Positions 1 to 7,186 are shown, counted from the stretch's first letter. The stretch is DNA of 8,191 nt from Methanobacteriota archaeon (GCA_002694585.1 NZMM01000001.1:7341-15531), one strand, 5' to 3'. The notes: generated by a model not told the origin, from the letters alone. Translations and numbers: made by a program.

Positions 1-449
1 ATGGCGCCAAAGGAATTGAAGTAAACACGACCTGAGGGCTGTTGGGTAAAGGCGCGAATGAAGAACGCGGATTCTCCACTAAACAGCCCCTTCATGCCCT
101 GGAACTTGGTGTCGGTTTCGACGCCCATGGTGGAGGCCAAGTACGAGCCACCCTGGATGAACAGTTCACGTCCCGGCGAGACGTCGTAGGCTTGGATGTC
201 ACCGGGTCCGCTTGGGGCCAACGAGACCCAACCGCCGGCGGGGCCAGCCGTGAAGGTGTTCAGGAAGAAGGACTCACCACCGAGGGCCATTTTCTTGAGG
301 CCCTTGAGGAAACCACCGCTGGAACCGGTGGACATTTCGCAGCCCTGCATGGACACCATCGCCCCTGGTTCGGACTTGATTTGTTCGCCGGGGGACATGG
401 CGAGGGTCAGCATGGCATAGGACGGATTGAACTCAAAGTGCTCTTGCAT
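1..449 (-). CDS. AIM24 / TIGR00266-family protein, N-terminal part (runs off left edge)
   Basis: The minus strand encodes 149 complete residues from an ATG at 449-447 before the window ends, with no stop. The protein begins MQEHFEFNPSYAMLTLAMSP and continues with GEQIKSEPGAM, the usual opening of the TIGR00266/AIM24 family (a pattern of aromatic residue, PSYAML, then PGE and E-GAM). Further matches are a Gly-rich segment GGFLKGLKKMALGGESFF near residues 46-63 and a later GLFSGESAFF segment followed by GRVYFNSFG. The family forms a beta-sandwich/beta-barrel-like fold named after yeast mitochondrial AIM24. Its biochemical role in prokaryotes is unknown. No signal peptide or membrane segment is visible, so it is probably cytosolic. 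No strong Shine-Dalgarno precedes the ATG. The start was chosen because the family homology begins right there and the upstream in-frame residues look non-coding. The gene is divergent from the DDAH-like gene. Family assignment is firm, function is not. Confidence 0.85.
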   Translation of the reverse strand, partial: MQEHFEFNPSYAMLTLAMSPGEQIKSEPGAMVSMQGCEMSTGSSGGFLKGLKKMALGGESFFLNTFTAGPAGGWVSLAPSGPGDIQAYDVSPGRELFIQGGSYLASTMGVETDTKFQGMKGLFSGESAFFIRAFTQQPSGRVYFNSFGA

Positions 450-574
450 GCGCTGAACAGAACACCGGGACCCATCATGTTTCGCGTTGCATGGTACATA
501 CCGTTTGTCGGATGCCGGAAACCAATTTCATCAATACCGCATAGGATTATGAATGGACATTCAGCCGGGGCACC
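450..574. promoter_or_regulatory. Divergent intergenic region, probable promoters for the AIM24-family and DDAH-like genes
   Basis: This 125-bp gap separates two genes reading away from each other, so it should hold both promoters. On the plus strand, an AT-rich stretch GATTATGAAT (545-554) lies about 21-30 bp before the ATG at 575. That suits an archaeal TATA box for a leaderless or nearly leaderless transcript, since no convincing Shine-Dalgarno is present. No equally clear TATA-like element was picked out for the minus-strand gene. The promoter role is inferred from layout. Confidence 0.4.
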
Positions 575-1411
575 ATGGCAACGGTCCGTCTGGACCAGAA
601 ACGGCACGCTCTTGTCCGTGCCGTGCCCGATTCCTATCCTAAGGCCTTGGCTCGATTTTTCGGCTCGGGCCCCACGGACATCGCTACCGCTCGAGCACAG
701 CACCAGGCCTACCGTCAAGCGCTCCTTGACAACGGCGTCGAGGTGACGGTGCTGCCCGCCGATCACGCCCATCCAGACTGCATCTTCGTTGAGGACCAAG
801 CCGTGGTCATCGACGGCCACGTCCTCCTCCCCGTCCCCGGTCACCCGAGCCGCGTGGGCGAACAGCCCCCCGTGGCGGATTTCCTCGTTCGGCAACTCCA
901 CGGCGGTCGCTTGTGCCGCATGGACGGCGAGGCCCGGATGGACGGAGGCGATTTGATCCGCCTTGGAAACCTGTTCTTCGTGGGTCGTTCAACCCGCACC
1001 AACGACGCTGGCATCGAGGAACTCCGCTTGCTGCTCGACCACCTCGGCTACGAATTGCGTGTGGTGGACATCCCTGCGAATGCGCTCCACTTGACCTCGA
1101 TTTCCTCGACGCCCACCGACACGGACTTGTTCATTCCCGAAGGCTACCTGACCCCCGAGGACTTTGGGCCCCTGCCCGAGGGGTGCACGGTGCACGTCAT
1201 GCCGGCCGAGGAGGTCTACGGCTGCAACACGATCGGCCTGCCGACCGGCCGCGTCATCGTCGCCGAAGGATACCCCACCGTGCTTGCGACGGTGGAAGCG
1301 ATGGGGTTGGAACCCCTGGTGCTTGACATGAGCGAAATCCGCGCCGGGGACGGGTCCTTGACCTGCTGCTCCATCTTCTACTCAACGCCCGGACAGAACG
1401 AATCTGAGTGA
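575..1411 (+). CDS. N(G),N(G)-dimethylarginine dimethylaminohydrolase-like enzyme (amidinotransferase/guanidino-modifying fold)
   Basis: A 278-residue protein, close to the size of human DDAH1 (285). Visible family motifs, in order: HPDCIFVED at residues 66-74 (acidic substrate-guanidine contacts), RMDGGDLI at 121-128 (the GGD motif), ALHLTS at 170-175 with His172 as the expected catalytic histidine, and DGSLTCCSIF at 259-268 close to the C-terminus. Cys264, the first of the Cys pair, aligns with the nucleophile of mammalian DDAH. The enzyme class cleaves methylated arginines to citrulline plus methylamines through a covalent thiouronium intermediate. No signal peptide is seen, so it should be cytosolic. 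The reading frame is intact and ends with TGA, 65 bp before a tRNA gene. Related family members are arginine deiminases and amidinotransferases. The short length and the TCCS ending favour a DDAH-type enzyme, but the true substrate cannot be read from sequence. Confidence 0.87.
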   Translation: MATVRLDQKRHALVRAVPDSYPKALARFFGSGPTDIATARAQHQAYRQALLDNGVEVTVLPADHAHPDCIFVEDQAVVIDGHVLLPVPGHPSRVGEQPPVADFLVRQLHGGRLCRMDGEARMDGGDLIRLGNLFFVGRSTRTNDAGIEELRLLLDHLGYELRVVDIPANALHLTSISSTPTDTDLFIPEGYLTPEDFGPLPEGCTVHVMPAEEVYGCNTIGLPTGRVIVAEGYPTVLATVEAMGLEPLVLDMSEIRAGDGSLTCCSIFYSTPGQNESE

Positions 1412-1442
1412 GCCGTTCGAGCTCAGATGCTCGGTCGGGGTG

Positions 1443-1450
1443 TTCAAATA
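1443..1450 (+). promoter_or_regulatory. Possible TATA-like element for the tRNA-Leu gene
   Basis: TTCAAATA is a local AT-rich patch in GC-rich surroundings. It lies 27-34 bp upstream of the mature tRNA 5' end, the spacing expected of an archaeal TATA box if transcription begins at or a few bases before the tRNA. The similarity to the consensus is only moderate. Confidence 0.3.
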
Positions 1451-1476
1451 CAGGAGGACGGACCGATGGCCTGCAC

Positions 1477-1563
1477 GCAGGAGTCGCCCAGCTTGGTCAA
1501 AGGCGCTGGGATGAGGTCCCAGTCCGTAACGGTTCGCAGGTTCGAATCCTGCCTCCTGCACCA
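1477..1563 (+). tRNA. tRNA-Leu (anticodon GAG), intronless, CCA encoded
   Basis: A complete type II cloverleaf can be folded by hand. The acceptor stem pairs GCAGGAG (1477-1483) with CTCCTGC (1553-1559), followed by discriminator A1560 and an encoded CCA (1561-1563). The D stem is GCC/GGC (1486-1488 with 1502-1504) and its loop contains the GG pair at 1495-1496. The anticodon stem is CTGGG/CCCAG (1506-1510 with 1518-1522). Its 7-base loop has T1512 at position 33 and anticodon GAG at 1513-1515, reading Leu codons CUC/CUU. A 13-nt variable arm forms a small CCG/CGG hairpin (1524-1532), as expected for tRNA-Leu. The T arm is GCAGG/CCTGC around TTCGAAT (1541-1547). There is no intron. It converges with the phosphate operon, whose last gene ends 47 bp away on the other strand. 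Confidence 0.96.
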
Positions 1564-1609
1564 CATCGCTATTCCGCGGCGCCAGTGAGCGGGGAAAACC
1601 GATCTTCGC

Positions 1610-2278
1610 TCAATCGAGGATGATGTTCTCGTTGTTCAGCGCGTGGTGCCACATGCCGTTGAGACGGACGATGTTGTAGGCCGATCGGTCAACGCGGCTG
1701 ACGATGTTGACGACCTCGAGGCGCGCAAGTTTGCCGCCCATGGCATCGGATTTCAGCACAGAAAGCGCGGTCACGGCTTCGGCGTGCGATGCTTTGATCG
1801 CACTCCACAGCGCCCTCACGTCGTCCGCGGGAACTTCGCTCCCGTTGGTCAGGCACTCGACCGTGATGTCGATCAGGGCATTGAGCGAGCGATGCATGTC
1901 ACACACGGGCTGCACGATCTCGTCAGGAAGTTCATCCGCGTTCTCGTCGATGGAGCGGTCTGAGCGCGCGATGTCGCGCGCGTGGCGAATCAGCCGTTCG
2001 ACCGTGTCCACTGCGCGCAGGTAGGTCGCGACGATCCTGAGGTCCTTCATGAGGGGTTGATTGAGCGAGAGAATGAGCAGCAGGTTGTTCGTGAGGTCCC
2101 AGTTGACTTCACGCGCTTTGGCTCGGACCGCTTTCGCTTCTGAGTACACTTGGGAATCCAATTTCGTGAACGCACCAATGGCATCGGCGTACACGTGCTG
2201 GGCTTCCTCGAAGTATTCCTTCAGCTCGTGCTGAATGCTCTTCATGCGTTCGTCAAGTCCTGTTCGAATCGGGGGCAT
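1610..2278 (-). CDS. phoU: Short PhoU-family protein, last gene of the pst operon
   Basis: A 222-residue, almost entirely helical protein of normal PhoU length. The stretch QPLMKDLRIVATYLRAVDTV (residues 74-93) followed by ERLIRHARDIA (94-104) lines up with the first PhoU three-helix repeat. VSRVDRSAYNIV (193-204) lines up with the second. PhoU proteins are cytoplasmic and dampen phosphate uptake through contact with PstB and, in bacteria, with the sensor kinase. Oddly, the repeat motif E-x-x-x-D that binds metal clusters in studied PhoUs reads E94-R-L-I-R98 and S194-R-V-D-R198 here, so the aspartate is arginine in both repeats. The ATG at 2278 is preceded by GAGGTGA (2291-2285), which overlaps the pstB stop. 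The 11-nt gap to pstB places it in the same transcript. A TTTT on the minus strand at 1598-1595, just after the stop, is a weak terminator candidate. Confidence 0.88.
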   Translation of the reverse strand: MPPIRTGLDERMKSIQHELKEYFEEAQHVYADAIGAFTKLDSQVYSEAKAVRAKAREVNWDLTNNLLLILSLNQPLMKDLRIVATYLRAVDTVERLIRHARDIARSDRSIDENADELPDEIVQPVCDMHRSLNALIDITVECLTNGSEVPADDVRALWSAIKASHAEAVTALSVLKSDAMGGKLARLEVVNIVSRVDRSAYNIVRLNGMWHHALNNENIILD

Positions 2279-2289
2279 GCGTGTTCACC

Positions 2290-3105
2290 TCATCCAAAGC
2301 GTCCGGTGATGTACCGTTGCGTGAGTTCCTGGTCTGGTTCCGAGAAAATTTTCTCGGTTTTGTTGAATTCCACCATGCGACCAAGGTACATGAAGCCGGT
2401 GTAATCGCTGACCCGCGCGGCTTGGGACATCGAGTGGGTCACGATGACCACGGTGAAGTCTTTCTTCAACTCAAGGATTAGTTCCTCGATGGCGGCTGTG
2501 GCGATCGGGTCCAACGCACTGCACGGCTCGTCCATCAAGATCACATCCGGTTCAATCGCAATGGTTCGTGCAATGCACAAGCGCTGTTGTTGGCCGCCGG
2601 AGAGCGATGTCCCCAAGTCGTGGAGTCGGTCCGCGACCTCGTTCCAAATTGCAGCCCGGTTGAGGCTTTTCTCGACGATGGCGTCCAGTTCATCGCGCGT
2701 GGGTTGATGGTGAAGGCGAACGCCATACGCGACGTTGTCGTAGATGGATTTCGGGAAGGGGTTCGGCCGTTGGAAGACCATCCCGATGCTCTTCCTCAAT
2801 TCGACGAGGTCTGCCCCTTTGTCCGTGATGACCACGTCTCCCTTGGTGATGGTGCCCTCATACTTGCAGATGGGAATGAGGTCGTTCATTCGGTTGATGG
2901 TTCGAAGCAGGGTGCTCTTCCCGCATCCAGACGGGCCGATGAGGGCAGTGACGCTGTTCTTTGCGATGGGCAAGGACACGCCATGCAAGGCCTGTTTTGT
3001 GCCGTACCAGAGGTCCAAATCTTCGATCATGATGTCCAGTTCACCGTCGATGTTCAGCTCCCTGGTGGAGTCTGGGACCATCTCGCCGCCAATTTCTTCG
3101 CTCAT
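2290..3105 (-). CDS. pstB: Phosphate ABC transporter ATP-binding subunit PstB
   Basis: A 271-residue ABC ATPase, the usual PstB size, that powers phosphate import from the cytoplasmic face of PstC-PstA. All nucleotide-binding motifs are present: Walker A GPSGCGKST (residues 57-65), Q-loop Gln112 within the PstB-typical VFQRPNPFPKSIYDNVAYG, signature LSGGQQQR (168-175), Walker B VILMDEP (188-194) with D-loop SALD, and the switch His224 in VTHSM. The C-terminus RYITGRFG matches the usual PstB ending. The frame stays open further upstream to an ATG at 3213, but those 36 residues overlap pstA and resemble no ABC protein. The chosen ATG at 3105 shares four bases (ATGA) with the pstA stop and has AGAGG (3118-3114) 8 nt before it. 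Residues 1-24 are an acidic tail before the fold starts (IMIEDLDLWYG). Confidence 0.97.
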   Translation of the reverse strand: MSEEIGGEMVPDSTRELNIDGELDIMIEDLDLWYGTKQALHGVSLPIAKNSVTALIGPSGCGKSTLLRTINRMNDLIPICKYEGTITKGDVVITDKGADLVELRKSIGMVFQRPNPFPKSIYDNVAYGVRLHHQPTRDELDAIVEKSLNRAAIWNEVADRLHDLGTSLSGGQQQRLCIARTIAIEPDVILMDEPCSALDPIATAAIEELILELKKDFTVVIVTHSMSQAARVSDYTGFMYLGRMVEFNKTEKIFSEPDQELTQRYITGRFG

Positions 3106-4814
3106 GAGTTCAGCCTCTTTCGGAAATGTTGTCGAAGCACGATGGCGACGCTGTTCATCGCAGCGAGCAGCAAGATCAGCGTGATGCTCGCCGCCGCGGC
3201 CATCGAGTGCCATGCGTGTTCTGGTTCTGAGGTCCAGAAGTAAATCTGGATTGGAATGACGGTGAAACCCTTGTTTCCGCCGAGCAGGCCTGCCAACGGT
3301 TCTGGATCAAACAGGACCAGTGCCGCTGCGCCGACCACCACAAGGGGAGCCGCTTCGCCCATGATACGGCTCATGGCAAGGATGCTTCCGGTCATGATGC
3401 CGGGCATGGCCGAAGGAAGCACGTGGTCGCGGGTCACTTGCCACTGCGTGCATCCGACCCCGTAGGCCGATTCCCGCAGGGAGGTCGGTACGCTCCGTAG
3501 GGCCTCTTGGCTGGCCAGCACGATGATCGGCATGGCCATCCCCCCCATCGTGAGGCCCGCTGCGAGGATGGACGGTCCAAGCCCGAGCCCGATGCCGCCC
3601 TGCTTGACGAAAATGGCCAGCCCAAACATGCCGAACACGATGGACGGAACTCCAGCAAGGTTCGTCACAAGGGCCTGAATCAATTTCGTGGTCTTGGTGG
3701 GCGCAGCATACTCCTCGAGGTAAATGGCTGCGCCAATGGACACGGGCATGGACACCAACATGGCGATGCCCATGACCCAAATCGTCCCAAAGAACGCCGA
3801 TCGAATGCCGGACGCGTACGGCTGGAAGATGTCCTGGTAACGCTCGGTCAGGAAAGGCACGTCGATTAGCAAGGGGATGAACAAGGTGGAGAACACCAGG
3901 AGCATCCTGGACCACATCAGCACCCCTTCACGGTTGGTGATCGAATGTTTGAGGCGATCAAATTGTGCGACGTCTCGTCCTTGTGACTTCAACCGTTCCA
4001 TGCCCTGGAGCGTTCTGTTGATGCCAACGGCGCTCACCGTCCAGCACCCCGCGCCCAGCCACGCCTCGAGGGTAAAGCCAGCCAAGGCGAGCGTGCCTGC
4101 TGCAAGGCCGTAGAAGGCGTATCTGGCCGCCGCCTGCCTGTTCAGCAAGGTCTCCATGGCGGAGAGCACGGCGGGCATGGGGAAGGAGAGCAACGCCACG
4201 ACGAACACGAGCATCAACCACGCCACCATGGTCAGGGGGTGGGACACGAAGCGACCGTCGTCGACCACCACGCTGACGTCCGCGCTGATGACGAAGGAGG
4301 AGACGGTAGGAGACCCGGTCTCGTCCGCCGCAGGAACGGGGCCGGAGGTCTGATGGATGTCGACAGGGACATTCAGGCTTGACTGGATGTAGAACTTGGT
4401 CTTCTTCCCGACCTCGACCGCTTCGGTGGACACGCCGGAGGCGTTGATCACGATGTCTTCCCGAAGGTTCCGTTCAGACGTCACCGTCACGGCAATGCTG
4501 TGCGTCCGCTCTGTTCCGTCGTCGTCCCACGTGAGTTCCAGCATGACCGGATCACCGATGAGCGCGCCGTCGTCGTCCACGGTCGGATGATCCCATTTCA
4601 GCACGTATTCCGACACTGGAATGAATTCTGAGGCAGGCTCGATCTGTCCAGTCTCGCCCTCGATGAAGGTCGGAACCGCAATCTGCCAGACGAGCACGGA
4701 GAGGAACATCAGGCCGATGAATCCTGAAAGCGCGAGCCCGGTCGAGCCGGCCCGTTCCATGAGGTCGCGCCGCTTCCGGTTGCGCTTCTTAAGAAGGTCG
4801 ATGTCCTTCTTCAT
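3102..4814 (-). CDS. pstA: Phosphate ABC transporter permease PstA with long N-terminal extracytoplasmic domain
   Basis: A 570-residue membrane protein, about twice a typical PstA (roughly 280-300). The last ~280 residues form the standard permease core, with hydrophobic segments near 300-322, 337-366, 383-405, 413-436, 474-502 and 537-561. The cytoplasmic coupling (EAA-type) loop EALRSVPTSLRESAYGVG is at 437-454, and the MSRIMGEAAPLVVVGAA signature at 481-497 is typical of PstA. The first ~290 residues are additional: a basic tail, a membrane segment at about 26-48, a hydrophilic region at about 50-192 rich in acidic residues and alternating Val/Thr/Ser patterns that looks like an extracytoplasmic beta domain, then two more membrane segments (193-222, 230-256) and an amphipathic linker. 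The ATG at 4814 shares one base with the pstC stop (TGATG) and has GGGAGG (4827-4822) upstream. With PstC it forms the phosphate channel. The role of the added domain is unknown. Confidence 0.95.
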   Translation of the reverse strand: MKKDIDLLKKRNRKRRDLMERAGSTGLALSGFIGLMFLSVLVWQIAVPTFIEGETGQIEPASEFIPVSEYVLKWDHPTVDDDGALIGDPVMLELTWDDDGTERTHSIAVTVTSERNLREDIVINASGVSTEAVEVGKKTKFYIQSSLNVPVDIHQTSGPVPAADETGSPTVSSFVISADVSVVVDDGRFVSHPLTMVAWLMLVFVVALLSFPMPAVLSAMETLLNRQAAARYAFYGLAAGTLALAGFTLEAWLGAGCWTVSAVGINRTLQGMERLKSQGRDVAQFDRLKHSITNREGVLMWSRMLLVFSTLFIPLLIDVPFLTERYQDIFQPYASGIRSAFFGTIWVMGIAMLVSMPVSIGAAIYLEEYAAPTKTTKLIQALVTNLAGVPSIVFGMFGLAIFVKQGGIGLGLGPSILAAGLTMGGMAMPIIVLASQEALRSVPTSLRESAYGVGCTQWQVTRDHVLPSAMPGIMTGSILAMSRIMGEAAPLVVVGAAALVLFDPEPLAGLLGGNKGFTVIPIQIYFWTSEPEHAWHSMAAAASITLILLLAAMNSVAIVLRQHFRKRLNS

Positions 4815-6151
4815 CAGTACGCCTCCCGGTATGCGGACAACACCTTGTTGCCGAGCAGGTTCAAGCAGAGGGTGATGACGAAGAGATAGAGCCCTACGGC
4901 AAAGATGGTCATGTAGCCGATCTCTCCGAAGGGCAGGTCGCCACCAACACGCTGAGCGATGTATGCGGTCATGGTCTGCGCTGGAAGGAACATGTTGGAC
5001 GTGTACACGGCGACGGTCCCGACCGCCAAGGTCACGGCCATGGTTTCGCCGACCGCTCGTGACAAGGCCAGGATGATGCTGGCCAAGATGCCAGACAGCG
5101 ACGCCTGAATCATCACGCGGAAGGTGGTTTCAATGCGGGTGGCGCCCAAGGCGAGCGACCCCTCGCGGAGTTCGTTTGGAACCGCGCGCAAGGCATCCTC
5201 GGACATTGAGGCCACGAGGGGGAGGATCATCACGCCCACGACGATGGCCCCGTTGATCGGGTTCAGCACGTTTGGGGGCGCGTCAATCCAGCCTTGCGCG
5301 AAGGCGTATTCCCCAAACTGGACCACCAGCGGACCGATGTAAATGAAGGCGAAGAAGCCGTAGACCACAGAGGGGATGCCAGCGAGCAGCTCCAAGGTCG
5401 GCTTGACCACCGACACAAGACGCGGTGAAGCATATTCGCTCAGGTAGATGGCGCAACCCACACCAAGCGGCACCGCCAAAAACAGGGCGCCAAAGGCCAC
5501 TTGAATCGTGGTCAAAAGCAGGCTGTTCACGCCGAAAGCCATGTTTTCGCACAGGGCCCGCCGGTCAGCACAGGCTCCGGTTGGCGTCCACTGCGTCGTG
5601 AAGAAAAACTCCCCGAAGGCCCCACCGTAGTCCTTGGTCGCACTGAAAAACAGGACCGTTACGGCTCCGCCGATCAGCGCATACAGCACCGCTCTGTCGC
5701 TCTTGTTCGCGTTGTTGGGCAACAAGACGAACACGTTGGCGGCGCGCCTCCACATGAACAGGACCACGAGAAGCACGAGACGGAGGACGAAAGAATCGAT
5801 GAGCAACCACGCGAGCAGGGCGGCGACGGCGATGGCATATCTTGCGGATTTCGGAGGGAGCATCGCTTTCTCGGGCATCCGAATCAGCACCTTCGGATCG
5901 ACACGCATTCGCCACTCTAGAGCCGCACAGCCGGCCAACATCAGTGCGCCAAGGCCGGCAGCAGAGGCCACGCCAGAGAGGTTCACGGTGAAGGAAAACC
6001 ATCCACGGGTGCTGGCGACTTCTGAGAAGAACGCGATGGCCTCGAACAACAAGGTCTGGATGATGCCAAGCGTGATCAAGATGACCGAAGTGCTGGTGAA
6101 GAACAGGATATACCTGGTCCGCTCCTTCGAAATCCGCTCCAGCATGGACAT
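4814..6151 (-). CDS. pstC: Phosphate ABC transporter permease PstC with N-terminal membrane extension
   Basis: A 445-residue permease, longer than a typical PstC (roughly 300-330). The core is recognisable from WTPTG (188-192), FGVNSLLLTTIQVAFGALFL at 206-225, PLGVGCAIYLSEYASP (228-243), the LLAGIPSVVYGFFAF segment (255-269), the coupling loop EDALRAVPNELREGSLALGA (318-337) and ALSRAVGETMAVTLAVG (362-378), all hallmarks of PstC. Residues 1-150 add hydrophobic segments near 14-44, 52-78, 102-118 and 120-143 before the segment at 154-172 that corresponds to the usual first PstC helix. Two cysteines, C194 and C201, lie in the loop expected outside the membrane and could form a disulfide. The ATG at 6151 follows GAGGTGGC (6162-6155), which overlaps the preceding PhoU stop, so translation is probably coupled. 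It pairs with PstA to form the transmembrane path for phosphate. Confidence 0.96.
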   Translation of the reverse strand: MSMLERISKERTRYILFFTSTSVILITLGIIQTLLFEAIAFFSEVASTRGWFSFTVNLSGVASAAGLGALMLAGCAALEWRMRVDPKVLIRMPEKAMLPPKSARYAIAVAALLAWLLIDSFVLRLVLLVVLFMWRRAANVFVLLPNNANKSDRAVLYALIGGAVTVLFFSATKDYGGAFGEFFFTTQWTPTGACADRRALCENMAFGVNSLLLTTIQVAFGALFLAVPLGVGCAIYLSEYASPRLVSVVKPTLELLAGIPSVVYGFFAFIYIGPLVVQFGEYAFAQGWIDAPPNVLNPINGAIVVGVMILPLVASMSEDALRAVPNELREGSLALGATRIETTFRVMIQASLSGILASIILALSRAVGETMAVTLAVGTVAVYTSNMFLPAQTMTAYIAQRVGGDLPFGEIGYMTIFAVGLYLFVITLCLNLLGNKVLSAYREAY

Positions 6152-6160
6152 TTTGCCACC

Positions 6161-7180
6161 TCACACGGATTCCAATCGCTCGTTCATGAGCATGTTGAGC
6201 AGGGCCTCAGCGAAGTTGATGCCGTAGGCGCATAACCTCCGAATCGATTCCGAGATTTGAAACTCACAGAACAAGCGTTCTGCAGACTTTCGTCCGGTCC
6301 ACAGGTCGCTTTCCGACGCCTCGATGTCCTCGATGAGTTGCACAAGGGAGGTTTTGGCCTGGTGAATGATGCTGACGTCCTTCGTGTACATGTTGTGAAC
6401 GAGCGTCTTCAATTCCTGGCTCCACGTCGGGATGGCTTGGAGCGGCATTTCTGTCGTTTTTGTCTTCACGAGATGCGAATTTTCCCGCACCAGCAACGCC
6501 AGCCTTGCCGCATGGTCACCCATGCGCTCCAAAACCCGGGCAATGTTCGCGTGCTCCACCGCGGCGTAACGGTCGACGTTCAACCCCTTTTCTACGGACG
6601 GGTTCTTGATGGCCGAGGCCACCTGGCGTTCGACCAACAGACGTCGCGCATCGATTTGCCGCTCTCGGTCTTGGATGTCTGAAAGCAACTCGCCGCTTTC
6701 ACCTCCCAACACTTCGAAGGCGTCATTGACCAAACTGGAGATGAGGATGTACATTCGGTTGATGGACACTTGAAGACGAAGTTCTGACGGGTTCAAGATG
6801 GACACGATGCGAATACGCCGTTCGTCGTCCTCCTCAATCTCCATCCCACGCGTGTCACGCAGAAAATCTCGGATTTCCGTGCGTATGGCACGAGGAATGG
6901 GCTGCTTGCACGTCACGTCAATGGTGCTCGTGCCTGTGAGGTAGGCGCCGATGAGCAGGTCCGCCAATCCGTCGTTCAACGCGCAGCAGTCGATGCTGAC
7001 GCACGTCTTGCTGTCTTTCCCCTGCATTGGCGAGATGCGGAGATCGCCGGTGGCGAGCTCTTCGATGCTGACGATGTCGCCCTTGCCCAGTTGATTGCCT
7101 CGAACCCAGGTCTTTGGCAGGGAGACGATCATCGTCGAGCCCCCGGTGACCTGAAGTTTTCGAAACTCACCGTCTGGCAT
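6161..7180 (-). CDS. AbrB/SpoVT-type DNA-binding domain fused to PhoU: phosphate uptake regulator
   Basis: A 339-residue cytoplasmic protein. Residues about 7-50 form an AbrB/SpoVT swapped-hairpin-like domain (RKLQVTGGSTMIVSLPKTWV, then LGKGDIVSIEE and DLRISP), a fold used for DNA binding. Residues about 51-130 are a linking region, and 135-335 form a helical PhoU region. The first PhoU repeat keeps the metal-ligand pattern in LERMGDHAARLA (E218, D222). The second, SIRRLCAYGINFAE (312-325), lacks it. Such fusions are known in archaea and annotated as phosphate uptake regulators. The natural inference is a one-protein sensor-repressor for the pst genes, sitting first in the operon next to the divergent promoter. 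The frame is open upstream to 7468, but that part overlaps pstS and has no homology. The ATG at 7180 has GGAGGGG 6 nt upstream and starts right before the AbrB domain. No gene symbol is given because the paralogue name is unsettled. Confidence 0.9.
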   Translation of the reverse strand: MPDGEFRKLQVTGGSTMIVSLPKTWVRGNQLGKGDIVSIEELATGDLRISPMQGKDSKTCVSIDCCALNDGLADLLIGAYLTGTSTIDVTCKQPIPRAIRTEIRDFLRDTRGMEIEEDDERRIRIVSILNPSELRLQVSINRMYILISSLVNDAFEVLGGESGELLSDIQDRERQIDARRLLVERQVASAIKNPSVEKGLNVDRYAAVEHANIARVLERMGDHAARLALLVRENSHLVKTKTTEMPLQAIPTWSQELKTLVHNMYTKDVSIIHQAKTSLVQLIEDIEASESDLWTGRKSAERLFCEFQISESIRRLCAYGINFAEALLNMLMNERLESV

Positions 7181-7186
7181 GCAAGG

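Noticed and set aside
42..746. 234-residue plus-strand open frame spanning the AIM24-family gene and the intergenic region
   Set aside because: It is the reverse of a clear AIM24-family coding sequence, then crosses the gap and runs out of frame into the DDAH-like gene, so it is not a gene.
407..901. 164-residue minus-strand open frame
   Set aside because: It lies antisense to the DDAH-like gene and across the intergenic region in a different frame from the AIM24-family protein.
1564..1609. Strong bidirectional terminator between the tRNA and the end of phoU
   Set aside because: Only a single TTTT on the minus strand is present and no convincing hairpin with a T-tract, so no terminator feature is claimed.
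1382..1623. Short open frames on both strands through the tRNA gene
   Set aside because: They cover the tRNA-Leu gene, which is fully explained by its cloverleaf; the translations have no coding character.
3106..3213. 36-residue N-terminal extension of pstB
   Set aside because: It overlaps the end of pstA in another frame and does not look like PstB; the ATGA overlap start at 3105 fits the operon.
5565..6227. Roughly 200-residue open frames on both strands over the pstC N-terminal region
   Set aside because: They are frame shadows of pstC, whose membrane segments and coupled start are clear.
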